A stretch of 64,000 nt of DNA from Providencia zhijiangensis (GCF_030315915.2 NZ_CP135990.1:2108001-2172000); one strand, 5' to 3'; shown: positions 19,182 through 28,147, numbered from the stretch's first letter. Notes: a model not told the origin generated them from the letters alone. Made by a program: numbers and translations.

Positions 19182-19529
19182 ATGAAAAGTTTAAAATCAC
19201 TTATTTTAATCGGTAGTTTATTAGCGGTGAGTTTCTCTACATTTGCTTATCATGGTAATGGTTATCACCGAAATGGCAATGGAAGTTGGTGTAATGGATC
19301 TAACCAAGCTCAGTATGATAGACCATGCGATGGTAACTACCGTGGGCAATACATGGGGCGCCATCAAGGCATGATACAATACTCTACAGCTGTACAAACC
19401 ACTCAACCAGAAGAGGCGTTAAAGAAAATTACAGCGGAAGTGCCAAAAGGTGAGAATAACAAAAAATACATGGTGAAAGTGGCAGTGGTTGAAATCTCAC
19501 CAAGCTTAGCCACACAGGAAGTCCAATAA
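19182..19529 (+). CDS. Exported Gly/Asn/His-rich protein of unknown function
   Basis: A 115-residue protein with a clear signal peptide (cut near STFA-YHG, residue 22). The mature N-terminal half is rich in glycine, asparagine, tyrosine and histidine with two cysteines (GSWCNGS and RPCDG); the second half is ordinary, with EEALKKITAEVPKGENNKKYMVKVAVVEI. A strong GAGGAG lies 7 bases before the ATG, implying high expression. Histidines and cysteines could bind metal, but I recognise no family. It is a single gene convergent with the DUF1543 gene. Confidence 0.7.
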   Translation: MKSLKSLILIGSLLAVSFSTFAYHGNGYHRNGNGSWCNGSNQAQYDRPCDGNYRGQYMGRHQGMIQYSTAVQTTQPEEALKKITAEVPKGENNKKYMVKVAVVEISPSLATQEVQ

Positions 19530-19545
19530 ATTTTACTCTGTATAA

Positions 19546-19582
19546 TAATAGCCAGTAATATCTTTAATAATGCTGGCTATTA
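19546..19582. terminator. Inverted repeat between convergent genes
   Basis: Arms TAATAGCCAG and CTGGCTATTA (10 bp, perfect) with a 17-base loop, directly between two convergent stops. T-tracts are poor, but the position suits a shared terminator. Confidence 0.55.
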
Positions 19583-19597
19583 CGTATTAACTAAAAA

Positions 19598-20107
19598 TTA
19601 GCTATTTATACCTATTGGTAAATATCCTTGCCATAATGCTTGATATTTATTTCCATTCTTATTTTTATTTAGATGAATATAATATTCACCAATTTTTTGT
19701 AGCAATAAACAATCATCGACATCTTTTAAATTATCTTTATGCTGTTGCTGGCTATTAACTAAAAGTTGGCTAATTGCTTTTTGTTTAGCTTCTTGGGCAT
19801 TTTTTGCCACAAACAGATCAAACTCATGCAGCTCTGCAAGTGTAGATGAAATATATCCGCCTACATTGATAAAATAGAGTTTGTATTCACTGTCTGATGG
19901 TTCTTTGCTCAAACTGATGTCGAATCCATCTGCCCAATTGATATCTGCATACCCATCCACATGGATTTTATCTTTATCCCCAAACCAAGCATCTCGCAAT
20001 AATGGCCAAGCTTCTTCTGGCGTGTTGACTGCGGCAAACTGCACATCATGTACTTCAATATTGGATTTTCCGGCATTACCACCAACATAAAACATAAATA
20101 GCTTCAT
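19598..20107 (-). CDS. DUF1543 domain protein
   Basis: A 169-residue cytoplasmic protein. The start KLFMFYVGGNAGKSNIEVHDVQFAAV followed by LRDAWFGDKDKIHVDGYADIN is typical of DUF1543 proteins, whose function is not known. A second similar half begins near LYFINVGG (about residue 76), so it looks like an internal duplication of the same fold. AGAG precedes the ATG. No neighbour gives a functional clue. Confidence 0.75.
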   Translation of the reverse strand: MKLFMFYVGGNAGKSNIEVHDVQFAAVNTPEEAWPLLRDAWFGDKDKIHVDGYADINWADGFDISLSKEPSDSEYKLYFINVGGYISSTLAELHEFDLFVAKNAQEAKQKAISQLLVNSQQQHKDNLKDVDDCLLLQKIGEYYIHLNKNKNGNKYQALWQGYLPIGINS

Positions 20108-20384
20108 TATTATCTCTCTGTGATTAGTTATCGCTGTATATTTTAATACATAACCATATCAATTCAACGTGCAATAATTAACATTATTGCAAAAAATAAC
20201 AATTAAACTAAATTACTATTTAAAATCAAATAATTATATAAATTTAAAAATTAACCCCATCTAAAACCACTCCTTACAAACATAACAAAATGAATAAAAA
20301 ATCACTTTAACTATATATTTATTTACAACTGAATTATTTCTAGTAATCTAATCACACAAAATAAATATATTTCAGGGACTCATT

Positions 20385-21536
20385 ATGGATCGTCGTTCAT
20401 TTCTAAAATCAACCTCACTTGTTGCTGGTGGCTTAGCACTAAATTCAGTTTTAAATCAAGCAAGTGCAAATACTAAAGCCCTCGTCAAACCGAATGCTCA
20501 ACATCCGTTATTACTCAATTTCAATGAGAACTCATTGGGAATGTCACCTAATGCACAAAAAGCGGTCATCGAAGCCTTACCAGGTTCATTCCGTTATCCT
20601 GATGATGCACGCTCCGAGCTTATCGGCAATATTGGTACACTGCATAGCCTAGACAGCAAGAATGTGACCCTCGGAAATGGTTCGTCAGAAACCATTCAGG
20701 CGGCTGTCGCCATGCTCGCAAATAAGGCAAGAAAAGAAGGCATAAAAATTCAGCTTGTCACCCCAGATCCTACATTTAACTATGCTGAACTCTATGCGCT
20801 ACCACTCGGTGTAGAAATTACTAAAGTTCCATTAAAATCAGATTTGAGTTTTGACCTGAAAAAAATGGAGCAAATCGCCAATGATTTCGACGGTTTATCC
20901 ATTATCTATATCTGTAATCCAAATAACCCAACGGCAATGATAACGCCACATACTCCGCTCGATAGCTGGATGAAAAAAGTTTCAGACAAACAGTTTTTTA
21001 TTGTTGATGAAGCCTACGCCGAGTTTGTTGAAGAGCCACAATTTGTGAGCGCAATCGAATTAGTCAAAGCAGGACAAAAAAACCTGATCGTGACACGGAC
21101 TTTCTCGAAGATTTACGCATTAGCAGGCTTGCGAGTGGGATACGGTATTGCTACCCCAGAAATCATTGAAGCAGTCGATGAGTTTATCTCGATTGATAAC
21201 ACCAATACTGCGGGTGCAGTCGCTGCCATTGCTTCATTGAAAGATAAGAAATTCTTAGAATATAGCCTTAAATCTAACAATCTTTCGCGTAAAATCGTTG
21301 AAACTGCGCTCAATGAATTAGGCTTAGAATATGCGCCATCACAAGCTAACTTTATTTTCCACAAAGTAAAAGGCGATGTGAAAACCTATAAACAGCGCAT
21401 GAAAGAGGCCAATATTATGGTTGGCAGAGAGTTTCCACCTGTTATGGGCTGGAACCGTTTAACCTTAGGTACCCCACAAGAAATGGAACAGTTCGTTGCG
21501 GTACTTAAAGAATTTCGTCAAAAAGGTTGGGTGTAA
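20385..21536 (+). CDS. Tat-targeted PLP-dependent aminotransferase (HisC-like)
   Basis: A 383-residue fold-type I aminotransferase with an N-terminal twin-arginine signal (DRRSFLKS, then a hydrophobic stretch to ANT near residue 30). The catalytic core is intact: N178 in CNPNNPT, D208 in IVDEAYAEF, and Schiff-base Lys242 in RTFSKIYALAGLRVGY; the closest class is histidinol-phosphate-like aminotransferases. The signal implies it is folded with its cofactor in the cytoplasm and exported to the periplasm, unusual for this class. CAGGGA lies 6 bases before the ATG. Substrate unknown; it is a lone gene. Confidence 0.85.
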   Translation: MDRRSFLKSTSLVAGGLALNSVLNQASANTKALVKPNAQHPLLLNFNENSLGMSPNAQKAVIEALPGSFRYPDDARSELIGNIGTLHSLDSKNVTLGNGSSETIQAAVAMLANKARKEGIKIQLVTPDPTFNYAELYALPLGVEITKVPLKSDLSFDLKKMEQIANDFDGLSIIYICNPNNPTAMITPHTPLDSWMKKVSDKQFFIVDEAYAEFVEEPQFVSAIELVKAGQKNLIVTRTFSKIYALAGLRVGYGIATPEIIEAVDEFISIDNTNTAGAVAAIASLKDKKFLEYSLKSNNLSRKIVETALNELGLEYAPSQANFIFHKVKGDVKTYKQRMKEANIMVGREFPPVMGWNRLTLGTPQEMEQFVAVLKEFRQKGWV

Positions 21537-21558
21537 GTAAAAATCCCCTTCTTTACCA

Positions 21559-21600
21559 AGCATCTTCTACCCTACCATTCTCTATAAAGTAGAAGATGCT
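21559..21600. terminator. Long inverted repeat between convergent genes
   Basis: Perfect 12-bp arms AGCATCTTCTAC and GTAGAAGATGCT with an 18-base loop, 22 bases after the aminotransferase stop and just before the DUF486 stop. It probably limits read-through both ways although T-tracts are short. Confidence 0.6.
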
Positions 21601-21605
21601 GGTAA

Positions 21606-21950
21606 CTAAAAAGGCCCTTTAAAAATAAAAAATGCGCCTGCAAAAATAAGAATAAAGCCAATAATATGGTTTATTGTAAAGCTCTCACCTAGATAAAGCA
21701 CAGAGAACCCAGCAAATACGCATAACGTAATCACTTCCTGCATCGTTTTCAATTCAGCAGCGCTGTAATATTGATGCCCTAAGCGATTTGCAGGTACCGC
21801 GAAACAGTATTCTACAAATGCAATTAACCAACTAAAGAATATGACAATATATAATGGCTTATTCGTAAATTTTAGATGCCCATACCAAGCGAACATCATA
21901 AATACATTGGAAATAACCAATAAGATGACAGGATAAAATTTTGCTAGCAT
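21606..21950 (-). CDS. DUF486/DMT-family small membrane protein
   Basis: A 114-residue protein with four predicted membrane helices. The motifs MMFAWYGHLKF, SWLIAFVEYCFAVPANRLGH and LKTMQEVITLCVFAGFSVLYLGE are characteristic of the DUF486 family, a half-size relative of DMT transporters. Function is unknown in the family. The ribosome-binding site is weak. It is convergent with the aminotransferase gene. Confidence 0.85.
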   Translation of the reverse strand: MLAKFYPVILLVISNVFMMFAWYGHLKFTNKPLYIVIFFSWLIAFVEYCFAVPANRLGHQYYSAAELKTMQEVITLCVFAGFSVLYLGESFTINHIIGFILIFAGAFFIFKGPF

Positions 21951-22177
21951 GATAAGCCAATGGCAAGTTCAAATATGCATATATTATGCGAATAACTCCC
22001 CCTAAATTCAACCATCTTCCCATTCTTGTTCATTATTACTCTCACGTATAACCAACTAAATATCTTGCATTTTTTCCCAGCAGGAAAATAAATCGTACTT
22101 ACTGGTACATTTTATTATTTACTTTAATCTCACCGCGACTACAATGAACTCAATTAATGTATTTAGAGGTACACTTT

Positions 22178-22957
22178 ATGACGGATTTTATCATTGCAAA
22201 TCAAAAGGCATGGGATAAACAAGCTGCATCTCAACAACCTTGGTCTACTCCGGTTGACTGCCAAACAATTGAAGAAGCAAAAAGAGGTAATTGGGAAATT
22301 CATCTAACGCCAACCCCATTAAATAAAGCTTGGCTTGGTAACGTAAAAGGGAAAAAAATTCTCTGTTTAGCTTCTGCCGGTGGACAGCAAGCGCCTGTCC
22401 TGGCCGCTGCGGGTGCCATCGTGACAGTATTTGATTTGTCAGAAAAACAGTTAGAGCAGGACAGCATGGTGGCTAAGCGGGATAATTTAACATTGACGAC
22501 AATTCAAGGAGATATGCGTCATCTCCCTATGTTTGAAGACAATTCATTTGATATTATTTTTCACCCAATTTCAAACTTATATATTCCTGATGTTAATCCT
22601 GTATGGCAAGAATGCTTTCGGGTACTTAAACCGCAAGGTCGATTGCTCTCAAGTTTTTTTAACCCTGTCGTATTTATTGATGATAGAGAAAAAAGTTCTG
22701 CTGAAAATACCATTATTCGACCTCGATATACTATGCCATTTTCAGAATTAGATCATTTATCTCAAGAACAAATGGCGTTAAAACAAGCGAAGCAAGAAGC
22801 ATTTGTTTTTGGTCATTCACTGACTGACTTAATTGGTGGGCAAATACAGGCGGGCTTTAACATTGCAGGTTTTCAAGAAGATTGGCAGCCGAATCCTCGT
22901 TTTGTTATCGATAATTTCTTACCGACATTCCTAGCGACACTGGCAATAAAACCATAA
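22178..22957 (+). CDS. Class I SAM-dependent methyltransferase
   Basis: A 259-residue methyltransferase. Motif I is KILCLASAGGQQAPVLAAAGA, followed by an acidic strand VTVFDLS, motif GDMRHLPMFEDNSFDIIFHP and RVLKPQGRLLSSF, all typical of the Rossmann-type methyltransferase fold. The N-terminus NQKAWDKQAASQQPWSTPV is seen in a group of uncharacterised ubiE-like methyltransferases. I start at the ATG 8 bases after GAGG; an ATG seven codons earlier lacks a ribosome-binding site. Substrate unknown; monocistronic. Confidence 0.85.
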   Translation: MTDFIIANQKAWDKQAASQQPWSTPVDCQTIEEAKRGNWEIHLTPTPLNKAWLGNVKGKKILCLASAGGQQAPVLAAAGAIVTVFDLSEKQLEQDSMVAKRDNLTLTTIQGDMRHLPMFEDNSFDIIFHPISNLYIPDVNPVWQECFRVLKPQGRLLSSFFNPVVFIDDREKSSAENTIIRPRYTMPFSELDHLSQEQMALKQAKQEAFVFGHSLTDLIGGQIQAGFNIAGFQEDWQPNPRFVIDNFLPTFLATLAIKP

Positions 22958-22963
22958 GATCAT

Positions 22964-23002
22964 AAGGCAGAGTTGATAATACAAAGACTAGTCTGCCTTT
23001 TA
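22964..23002. terminator. Terminator after the methyltransferase gene
   Basis: AAGGCAGA / TCTGCCTT arms (8 bp) with a 20-base loop, followed on the plus strand by a short T-tract; it lies before the convergent lipoprotein gene. Confidence 0.6.
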
Positions 23003-23019
23003 ATTATTATGATTTATGA

Positions 23020-23415
23020 CTATCGATTGCAATAACGTTCCCAGATCGGGTCAAATTGTTCAACGGGGACAATGTCATCAACTTTTTCAACCAGTGGAAT
23101 AGATACCACTGTTTTACCATCTTTGTTTTTATGTAAACGAACAATGAATCGTTTATATCCGTAAGGTAAACCATCTTCAAACCCAAAAACTTCACCACAA
23201 TAGTAGCCAGTCTCATCGCCCTCTTCATTCTGATTCAGGACATGATATTTCACATTTTTGTATGTTGCGGCTGATGGATATACCAGAAAGTCTTCAACGG
23301 CGCTTTTGACTTTACTCTCCGCGTCTATCTCAGTATCTGAAGAAACTTCTGTCATCACACCTGCTATGTAGGAACAGCCAGCAACTAATAATAATACAAG
23401 GACTCTTAGTAACAT
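23020..23415 (-). CDS. Small putative lipoprotein of unknown function
   Basis: A 131-residue protein with a lipobox, LLLVAGC (Cys14), so it should be lipidated and held in an envelope membrane. The mature part contains YPSAATYKNVKYHVL, then YYCGEVFGFEDGLPYGYKRFIV, and ends in Cys (RYCNR). The pattern PSA-x-F/Y-x-N-V then CG is common in small enterobacterial envelope proteins, but I cannot name the family. It resembles the anchored protein at 18.5-18.8 kb. AGAG lies 5 bases before the ATG. Confidence 0.7.
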   Translation of the reverse strand: MLLRVLVLLLVAGCSYIAGVMTEVSSDTEIDAESKVKSAVEDFLVYPSAATYKNVKYHVLNQNEEGDETGYYCGEVFGFEDGLPYGYKRFIVRLHKNKDGKTVVSIPLVEKVDDIVPVEQFDPIWERYCNR

Positions 23416-23580
23416 TTTTCTCTATAGAATGGCGAATTAGAACACACTAAGTATTATTATAAATCGTCTAAAAAATAATTCGAGTGCAAATCTAACACAG
23501 AAATGTTGTATATGAATTTAAATGCTAAAAATCGCATTTTTTATTTGGTTTACGCCACGAAGGCGTTAAATTGATAAATT

Positions 23581-23919
23581 TCACTGGGTAAGCTGCCAGA
23601 AATACACTAAAACAGCTGCAGTGACTATCCAAATCAATGTTGCTAAACTTAAACAAATCCACGGTGTTAATTTGGTTGCAAAGACATAAACAGTGATTAA
23701 ATACATTGCATAAGGGATTAATGACCATAAACCAAATAATGCTGTTTTTCTTAAGGCCTCCGCTCCTTGCTCCTGAACCACAATCACATGGGCAATTAAT
23801 GCAAAAGTGGGAAACAAAGGAACCAATCCCGCAATATAATAAACTTTGCTTCGCGAGAGGATCGCAATAACTAAAACAGCAAGTGCACCAAATAGGCATT
23901 TTATTAATAAAGAAGTCAT
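23581..23919 (-). CDS. ydgC: GlpM/YdgC family inner-membrane protein
   Basis: A 112-residue protein with four membrane helices. The stretch SKVYYIAGLVPLFPTFALIAHVIVVQEQG followed by ALRKTALFGLWSLIPYAMYL matches E. coli YdgC (111 residues) and the GlpM family. In Pseudomonas aeruginosa GlpM affects alginate production; the molecular role is unknown. The frame is open 14 codons upstream, but I start at the ATG at 23919, which gives the family length and has GAG 6 bases before it. Monocistronic. Confidence 0.88.
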   Translation of the reverse strand: MTSLLIKCLFGALAVLVIAILSRSKVYYIAGLVPLFPTFALIAHVIVVQEQGAEALRKTALFGLWSLIPYAMYLITVYVFATKLTPWICLSLATLIWIVTAAVLVYFWQLTQ

Positions 23920-24127
23920 AGCAAACTCAATAGGGTTAAGAGTAATTGTACTGATTATCACTCTAAACTACTCACATTGACTAGTTAGCTTTCATAAACA
24001 ATCCTTTCCCGATCACATATTTAGACATGTGATTTTTTACACCCTATATGTTTATCGATGGTTGAATATTTTTTGCCATTATTCTGATATAACCTCTTTG
24101 TATAATGAAACAACTAAAGAGATAAAA

Positions 24128-24970
24128 ATGACAATAAAAATTTCTGTACTCGTTGATAACAACACCCTGATTGACAGCTATTTCTGTGGTGAACCCGCAG
24201 TTTGCTACCACATTGAAGCTGACGGTAAAAAAATCCTATTTGATACTGGCTATTCCGACGTTTTCATTAACAATGCCAATATCCTCAATATCGACCTTGC
24301 TCAAATTACTGACCTCGTTTTATCCCATGGTCATAATGATCACACATGGGGAATTAATCACCTTATTCAATATTTAGACCGCCGAAATGTTGAATCCCAG
24401 CAATCCAAAAAATTGATTTATCACCCAGACGCTTTGCAACCTAAAAGTTATCACTCAAAAGTTATTGGCGCGAATACCCCAAAAAATGTTTTAACAGCCT
24501 ACTTTGATACTGTTGAAACCAAAGGTGCTTACTCTGTTTCTGAGAATGTGATTTTCTTAGGTGAGATCCCAAGAAATAACACATTTGAAGGGAAAGAGCC
24601 GGTAGGTAAAACTATCGATGAACATAACAACAGCGTTGATGATTATGTTCTTGATGATAGCGCCCTCGCGATTAAAACCTCCGAAGGGCTGATTGTTATT
24701 ACGGGATGCTCACACTCAGGGATCTGTAATATTGTCGAGCATGCTAAGCGAGTCACCAAAATAGACAAAATTGTGACTGTCATTGGCGGGTTTCATTTAC
24801 AACAAGCTTCCGATGAGCTGTTAAACCAAACCAGTGACTATTTAAAAAAACAGAATTTATTGCAGATCCACCCATGCCATTGCACTGACTTGGCTGCCAA
24901 AATTCATTTAGCGAAACATGCCCCTGTTCAAGAGGTCGGAGCCGGCATGCAACTCATCTACCCTGCATAA
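24128..24970 (+). CDS. MBL-fold metallo-hydrolase
   Basis: A 280-residue metallo-beta-lactamase-fold enzyme. The metal motif HxHxDH is seen as LSHGHNDHTWG, a second ligand region as ITGCSHSGICNIVEHAK, and a late His in CHCTD. The arrangement follows the group related to archaeal methanopterin-precursor synthase (MJ0301/TM0207 type). I start at ATG 24128 because the 33 residues encoded upstream are not conserved-looking and the start has AGAG nearby. Real substrate unknown; two metal ions are expected in the cytoplasm. Confidence 0.85.
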   Translation: MTIKISVLVDNNTLIDSYFCGEPAVCYHIEADGKKILFDTGYSDVFINNANILNIDLAQITDLVLSHGHNDHTWGINHLIQYLDRRNVESQQSKKLIYHPDALQPKSYHSKVIGANTPKNVLTAYFDTVETKGAYSVSENVIFLGEIPRNNTFEGKEPVGKTIDEHNNSVDDYVLDDSALAIKTSEGLIVITGCSHSGICNIVEHAKRVTKIDKIVTVIGGFHLQQASDELLNQTSDYLKKQNLLQIHPCHCTDLAAKIHLAKHAPVQEVGAGMQLIYPA

Positions 24971-24984
24971 AATAACACTTAATC

Positions 24985-25021
24985 ATGTAGCTAATTGAAG
25001 TAGCACTTATATTAGCTACAT
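24985..25021. terminator. Inverted repeat between convergent genes
   Basis: Arms ATGTAGCTAA and TTAGCTACAT (10 bp, perfect) with a 17-base loop, located between the converging MBL-fold and NTF2-like genes. Confidence 0.55.
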
Positions 25022-25052
25022 GGCTTCATATTGATTGCCTTTACAAATATAT

Positions 25053-25442
25053 TTATGTTCTTGAGCCCAGATCATTATCGTGTTTTGAGCCTGATAACAT
25101 TCTCGTCAGTTCTTCACATCGAATAATTTTTCCATTCATCAAATGGAAACAAGCAAATACTTCAAATTCACTCACTGTGCCCTCTTTCTTTATTGCTCTC
25201 GCAATATGTTGTGTATGAACACAGTTTTCACCTTCTGCAATTGACTTAATGTCTATCGTGATGCTCTCGGTGGCTTCTTTTACCACTTGCATATGCGTAC
25301 AGAACTCAGTGAAGTCAATCAATTTCCCATCAACTACTTGCACATAATCCGATGAAAAAAATTGTTTAATTACTACCAAATCCCCAATTTGTTTACCAAG
25401 AACCGCTTTCAATGCCTGTTCCACAAATACCATCTTATTCAT
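25053..25442 (-). CDS. SnoaL/NTF2-like protein
   Basis: A 129-residue alpha+beta protein. ALKAVLGKQIGDLVVIKQFFSSDYVQVVDGKLIDFTEF followed by ARAIKKEGTVSEFEVFACFHLMNGKIIRCEELTRML fits the NTF2-like/SnoaL cone fold used by many small enzymes and binding proteins. The frame runs 40 codons further upstream, but I start at the ATG with GAGGA 6 bases before it. The substrate cannot be inferred. Monocistronic, divergent from the cytochrome b gene. Confidence 0.75.
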   Translation of the reverse strand: MNKMVFVEQALKAVLGKQIGDLVVIKQFFSSDYVQVVDGKLIDFTEFCTHMQVVKEATESITIDIKSIAEGENCVHTQHIARAIKKEGTVSEFEVFACFHLMNGKIIRCEELTRMLSGSKHDNDLGSRT

Positions 25443-25665
25443 GCCTATTCCTCTATATAATATTATTTTTTCATTTCTTAATATTATATTTGGCCAACTC
25501 ACATGACTTTCAATCATACTGCTTTTATTAGAATAAAAATAATTCTTATTTACATTAAGCAAATCTATTCATCTAATTCTTATCATCAAAACAAACTTAT
25601 TGAAGTTCATAAGCAGAAAGACTACAACGTAGAGTAATCGAGAAAGATTTCTTTTAAGGAATAAT

Positions 25666-26235
25666 ATGAAGCTGTTTAAATCTATTTGGCAGTTTTTTGG
25701 TATTTATCAAACACCCGCCGTTCGCTTAACTCATTGCATAATATTTTTATTGGTCATTGGCCAAATTATCATCAGCAATTGGATGTCTGTCAGTAAAAGT
25801 GGCGTGATCCCAGCAAGTGGGCTTGCGTATTATTTTACTTGGCTACACATTATCATGGGGTTTTGTTTATTATTTTTGGCGACTATTCTCATTTTTATCT
25901 GCCTTTCAAATCGAGGATTTAAATACTTCTATCCTTATTTATGGGGGGATCTCACTCAGATAAAAAATGATGTCAAAAGCTTATTTAATTTAAAGCTTCC
26001 CGACAGCTCACCAAAAGGGTTAGCAACAAGCGTCCAAGGGCTTGGATTGGGTGCATTGGCGCTAGTTGTCCTTTCTGGTGTGACTTGGTTTATTTTATGG
26101 TGGCAAAACTCACCATTAGCCCCTGAAGCGAGAAATATCCATAAAACACTCACGGGGTTAATCGAAGCTTATATTGTGGGGCATGGTCTCATGGGATTAT
26201 TGCATTTTATCCTATGGAAAAAAGCACCCCATTAA
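25666..26235 (+). CDS. Cytochrome b561-family membrane protein
   Basis: A 189-residue protein with four membrane helices and histidines placed as in di-haem b561 proteins: His23 (RLTHCIIF), His61 (TWLHIIMG), His159 (NIHKTLTG) and His173 (IVGHGLMGLLH). This family moves electrons between quinol and periplasmic or oxygen acceptors. The sequence resembles YceJ-type members but lacks an adjacent yceI-like gene. AAGGA lies 5 bases before the ATG. Electron partners unknown. Confidence 0.85.
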   Translation: MKLFKSIWQFFGIYQTPAVRLTHCIIFLLVIGQIIISNWMSVSKSGVIPASGLAYYFTWLHIIMGFCLLFLATILIFICLSNRGFKYFYPYLWGDLTQIKNDVKSLFNLKLPDSSPKGLATSVQGLGLGALALVVLSGVTWFILWWQNSPLAPEARNIHKTLTGLIEAYIVGHGLMGLLHFILWKKAPH

Positions 26236-26622
26236 CCTACAGTTAATAGAATGAAGCATCCGTCGTACTATGTTTCTTCAATGTAATTTTCTTTCCATCC
26301 GAAATAAGTGTCAAAACTAAAGCTGATATCCCCTTCTTAGTTTATATACTTTATATCCTGAATATTTTAACAACGCGTTATATGACTAAGATTTTTACAA
26401 ATTCACAAAAATCAGCATAATCTTTTAGCAAAGTTAAATAAGCTGCTAGAATTAATGTAAAGTTTCGCAAGTATGCCTGTTTTTAACAGATTATCTCATG
26501 GAAGATAAATTAATTTATTGAGAGTTATCTTACTGTTATATTGAAATATACAGATAATGCTGATTTACACAAATTTAAGTTCTACCTATACTCACCACTC
26601 AATTTTTCGTTAAGGAATAAAC
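26236..26622. other. 387-base intergenic region without a recognised feature
   Basis: AT-rich spacer between two genes on the same strand. No intrinsic terminator follows the cytochrome gene; no operator or RNA could be recognised. It should contain the promoter of the DUF805 gene. Confidence 0.5.
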
Positions 26623-27003
26623 ATGAATTGGTATTTAGAAGTCATCAAGAACAACTATGCTAATTTCGAAGGTCGTGCTAGACGTAAAGAGTATTGGATG
26701 TTTACTCTTATTAACATGATCATCATTATGGTTCTATATGCATTGATCATTTCATCTGTTGATTACACAACAGGTGAAATGGGTGGATTAGGAATGATTG
26801 CTGGAATTTTATTAGGGATCTATGCGTTAGCCACTATCATCCCTTCTATTGCTGTATCAGTCCGTCGCTTACATGATACTGAAAAATCAGGTTGGTGGTA
26901 TTTAATCTCATTTATCCCATTTGGTGCGATCGTATTGCTCGTCTTCATGTGCTTAGAGGGTACTAAAGGCGATAACCGTTTTGGCACAGATCCAAAAGCA
27001 TAA
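26623..27003 (+). CDS. DUF805 inner-membrane protein (YhaH/YhaI-like)
   Basis: A 126-residue protein with three or four membrane helices. The start NWYLEVIKNNYANFEGRARRKEYWMF and the motifs VSVRRLHDTEKSGWW and GTKGDNRFGTDPK define DUF805. E. coli YhaH and YhaI (about 120 residues) are equally similar by eye, so no symbol is given. Function unknown. AAGGA lies 6 bases before the ATG, and a good terminator follows the stop. Confidence 0.9.
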   Translation: MNWYLEVIKNNYANFEGRARRKEYWMFTLINMIIIMVLYALIISSVDYTTGEMGGLGMIAGILLGIYALATIIPSIAVSVRRLHDTEKSGWWYLISFIPFGAIVLLVFMCLEGTKGDNRFGTDPKA

Positions 27004-27010
27004 AAATAGT

Positions 27011-27037
27011 GCCCCTTATTAAGTAAGGGGCTTATTT
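27011..27037 (+). terminator. Terminator of the DUF805 gene
   Basis: GCCCCTTA / TAAGGGGC arms around a TTAAG loop, followed by TTATTT. Confidence 0.8.
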
Positions 27038-27098
27038 AACCGTCTTTTAAAACTCTCTTCATAGCATCTTTAATCTATTTACTTCAATCCATTAGCCG

Positions 27099-27857
27099 CT
27101 AGTAAAATACAGTTTCCGTAACACTTCTTTTAGGTAACTTTATTGTTTTTCCATTTGATACGATTGTGAGTATAAAATTGCATTTGTGTGCAATATTTTG
27201 CTTGTCATAATCACATTTAGAATCGACAACTAAGATTGGCAATCCAAGTGCCTTAATTTCCATTTGAAGATCAAATGGCTTTGTTATGTCCTTGCCGTAA
27301 CTAATGATACTTTCCGAGAACACAATATTATCTTTATAATATTTTATCGTCTCAGGAAGGTTATTTTTGTTATACGTGTTTTCGCTGTATTGAACTTTAG
27401 GCTCTGCACTCATTGAGCCTATAATTATCCCATCATTATTGTACTGATATATTAACTTCCCGTTACTATCAGTTCTGGAAATAATCAAGCAATTCGCAGC
27501 CACTTCCATTTCAACTGGCCCATTCGCATCTGAACCCACCAATTTATTTTTTTCTCGTTTGATTGAAAGCCAGTTATCAATGCTATTTAAATACTCATCT
27601 TTTTTTTGTTTCATCGTAAAACTATCAACACAACCATCACGACCAACCTTTAATGCAGATTGATAATTAATGGTTTCATCCTCATTATAAACAAAGGTAT
27701 TCAATTCTTTGATATTGCCTTTAACTGGATTAAAATCATAGAGTTGAGCAAGATTAAAAACGATCGGGTTATACTCATTTTTTTGAAATGCAGCAGATTG
27801 GAAAGAGACGGTAAATAATACCAATTGAACAATTGAAGCTAAGCATTTGTTATTCAT
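27099..27857 (-). CDS. YnfC-like (UPF0257) exported protein
   Basis: A 252-residue exported protein. After a signal peptide (residues about 1-23) it has YDFNPVKGNIKELNTFVYNEDE, then GRDGCVDSFTM, and ends CDYDKQNIAHKCNFILTIVSNGK with a final VTETVFY. These blocks line up in order with E. coli YnfC, a lipoprotein of unknown function. Unlike YnfC, there is no lipobox cysteine at the end of the signal (it reads SFQSAAFQK), so the product may be soluble in the periplasm. Recognition is by pattern, not alignment. Confidence 0.65.
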   Translation of the reverse strand: MNNKCLASIVQLVLFTVSFQSAAFQKNEYNPIVFNLAQLYDFNPVKGNIKELNTFVYNEDETINYQSALKVGRDGCVDSFTMKQKKDEYLNSIDNWLSIKREKNKLVGSDANGPVEMEVAANCLIISRTDSNGKLIYQYNNDGIIIGSMSAEPKVQYSENTYNKNNLPETIKYYKDNIVFSESIISYGKDITKPFDLQMEIKALGLPILVVDSKCDYDKQNIAHKCNFILTIVSNGKTIKLPKRSVTETVFY

Positions 27858-28118
27858 ATAATTCTATACCTCAGAATTGCTAATTTGCTGTGTTCTAATT
27901 TTTATAACGATTCTTTTCTAATTTTTATTTACATCATTAATTTTACTACAAATAATCCTTGTCATATTAACATTTATCAAACTAACTTCCAGCGCCATTT
28001 TTTATAAAAAAACAGCAAACACGTATAAACACTTATTTGTTAAATCTCTTCACGTTGCATTCAGATAATCTTTAGGTAATAAGATTTACACGTATTTATA
28101 CCTATTTAATTATTTAAA

Positions 28119-28147
28119 TTTAATAAAAAACCGCACTAGGCGGTTAT
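28119..28147 (-). terminator. Second minus-strand terminator downstream of icd
   Basis: On the minus strand AACCGC-CTAGT-GCGGTT is followed by TTTTATT. It lies beyond the main icd terminator, so it either backs it up or ends a separate short transcript. Confidence 0.7.
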
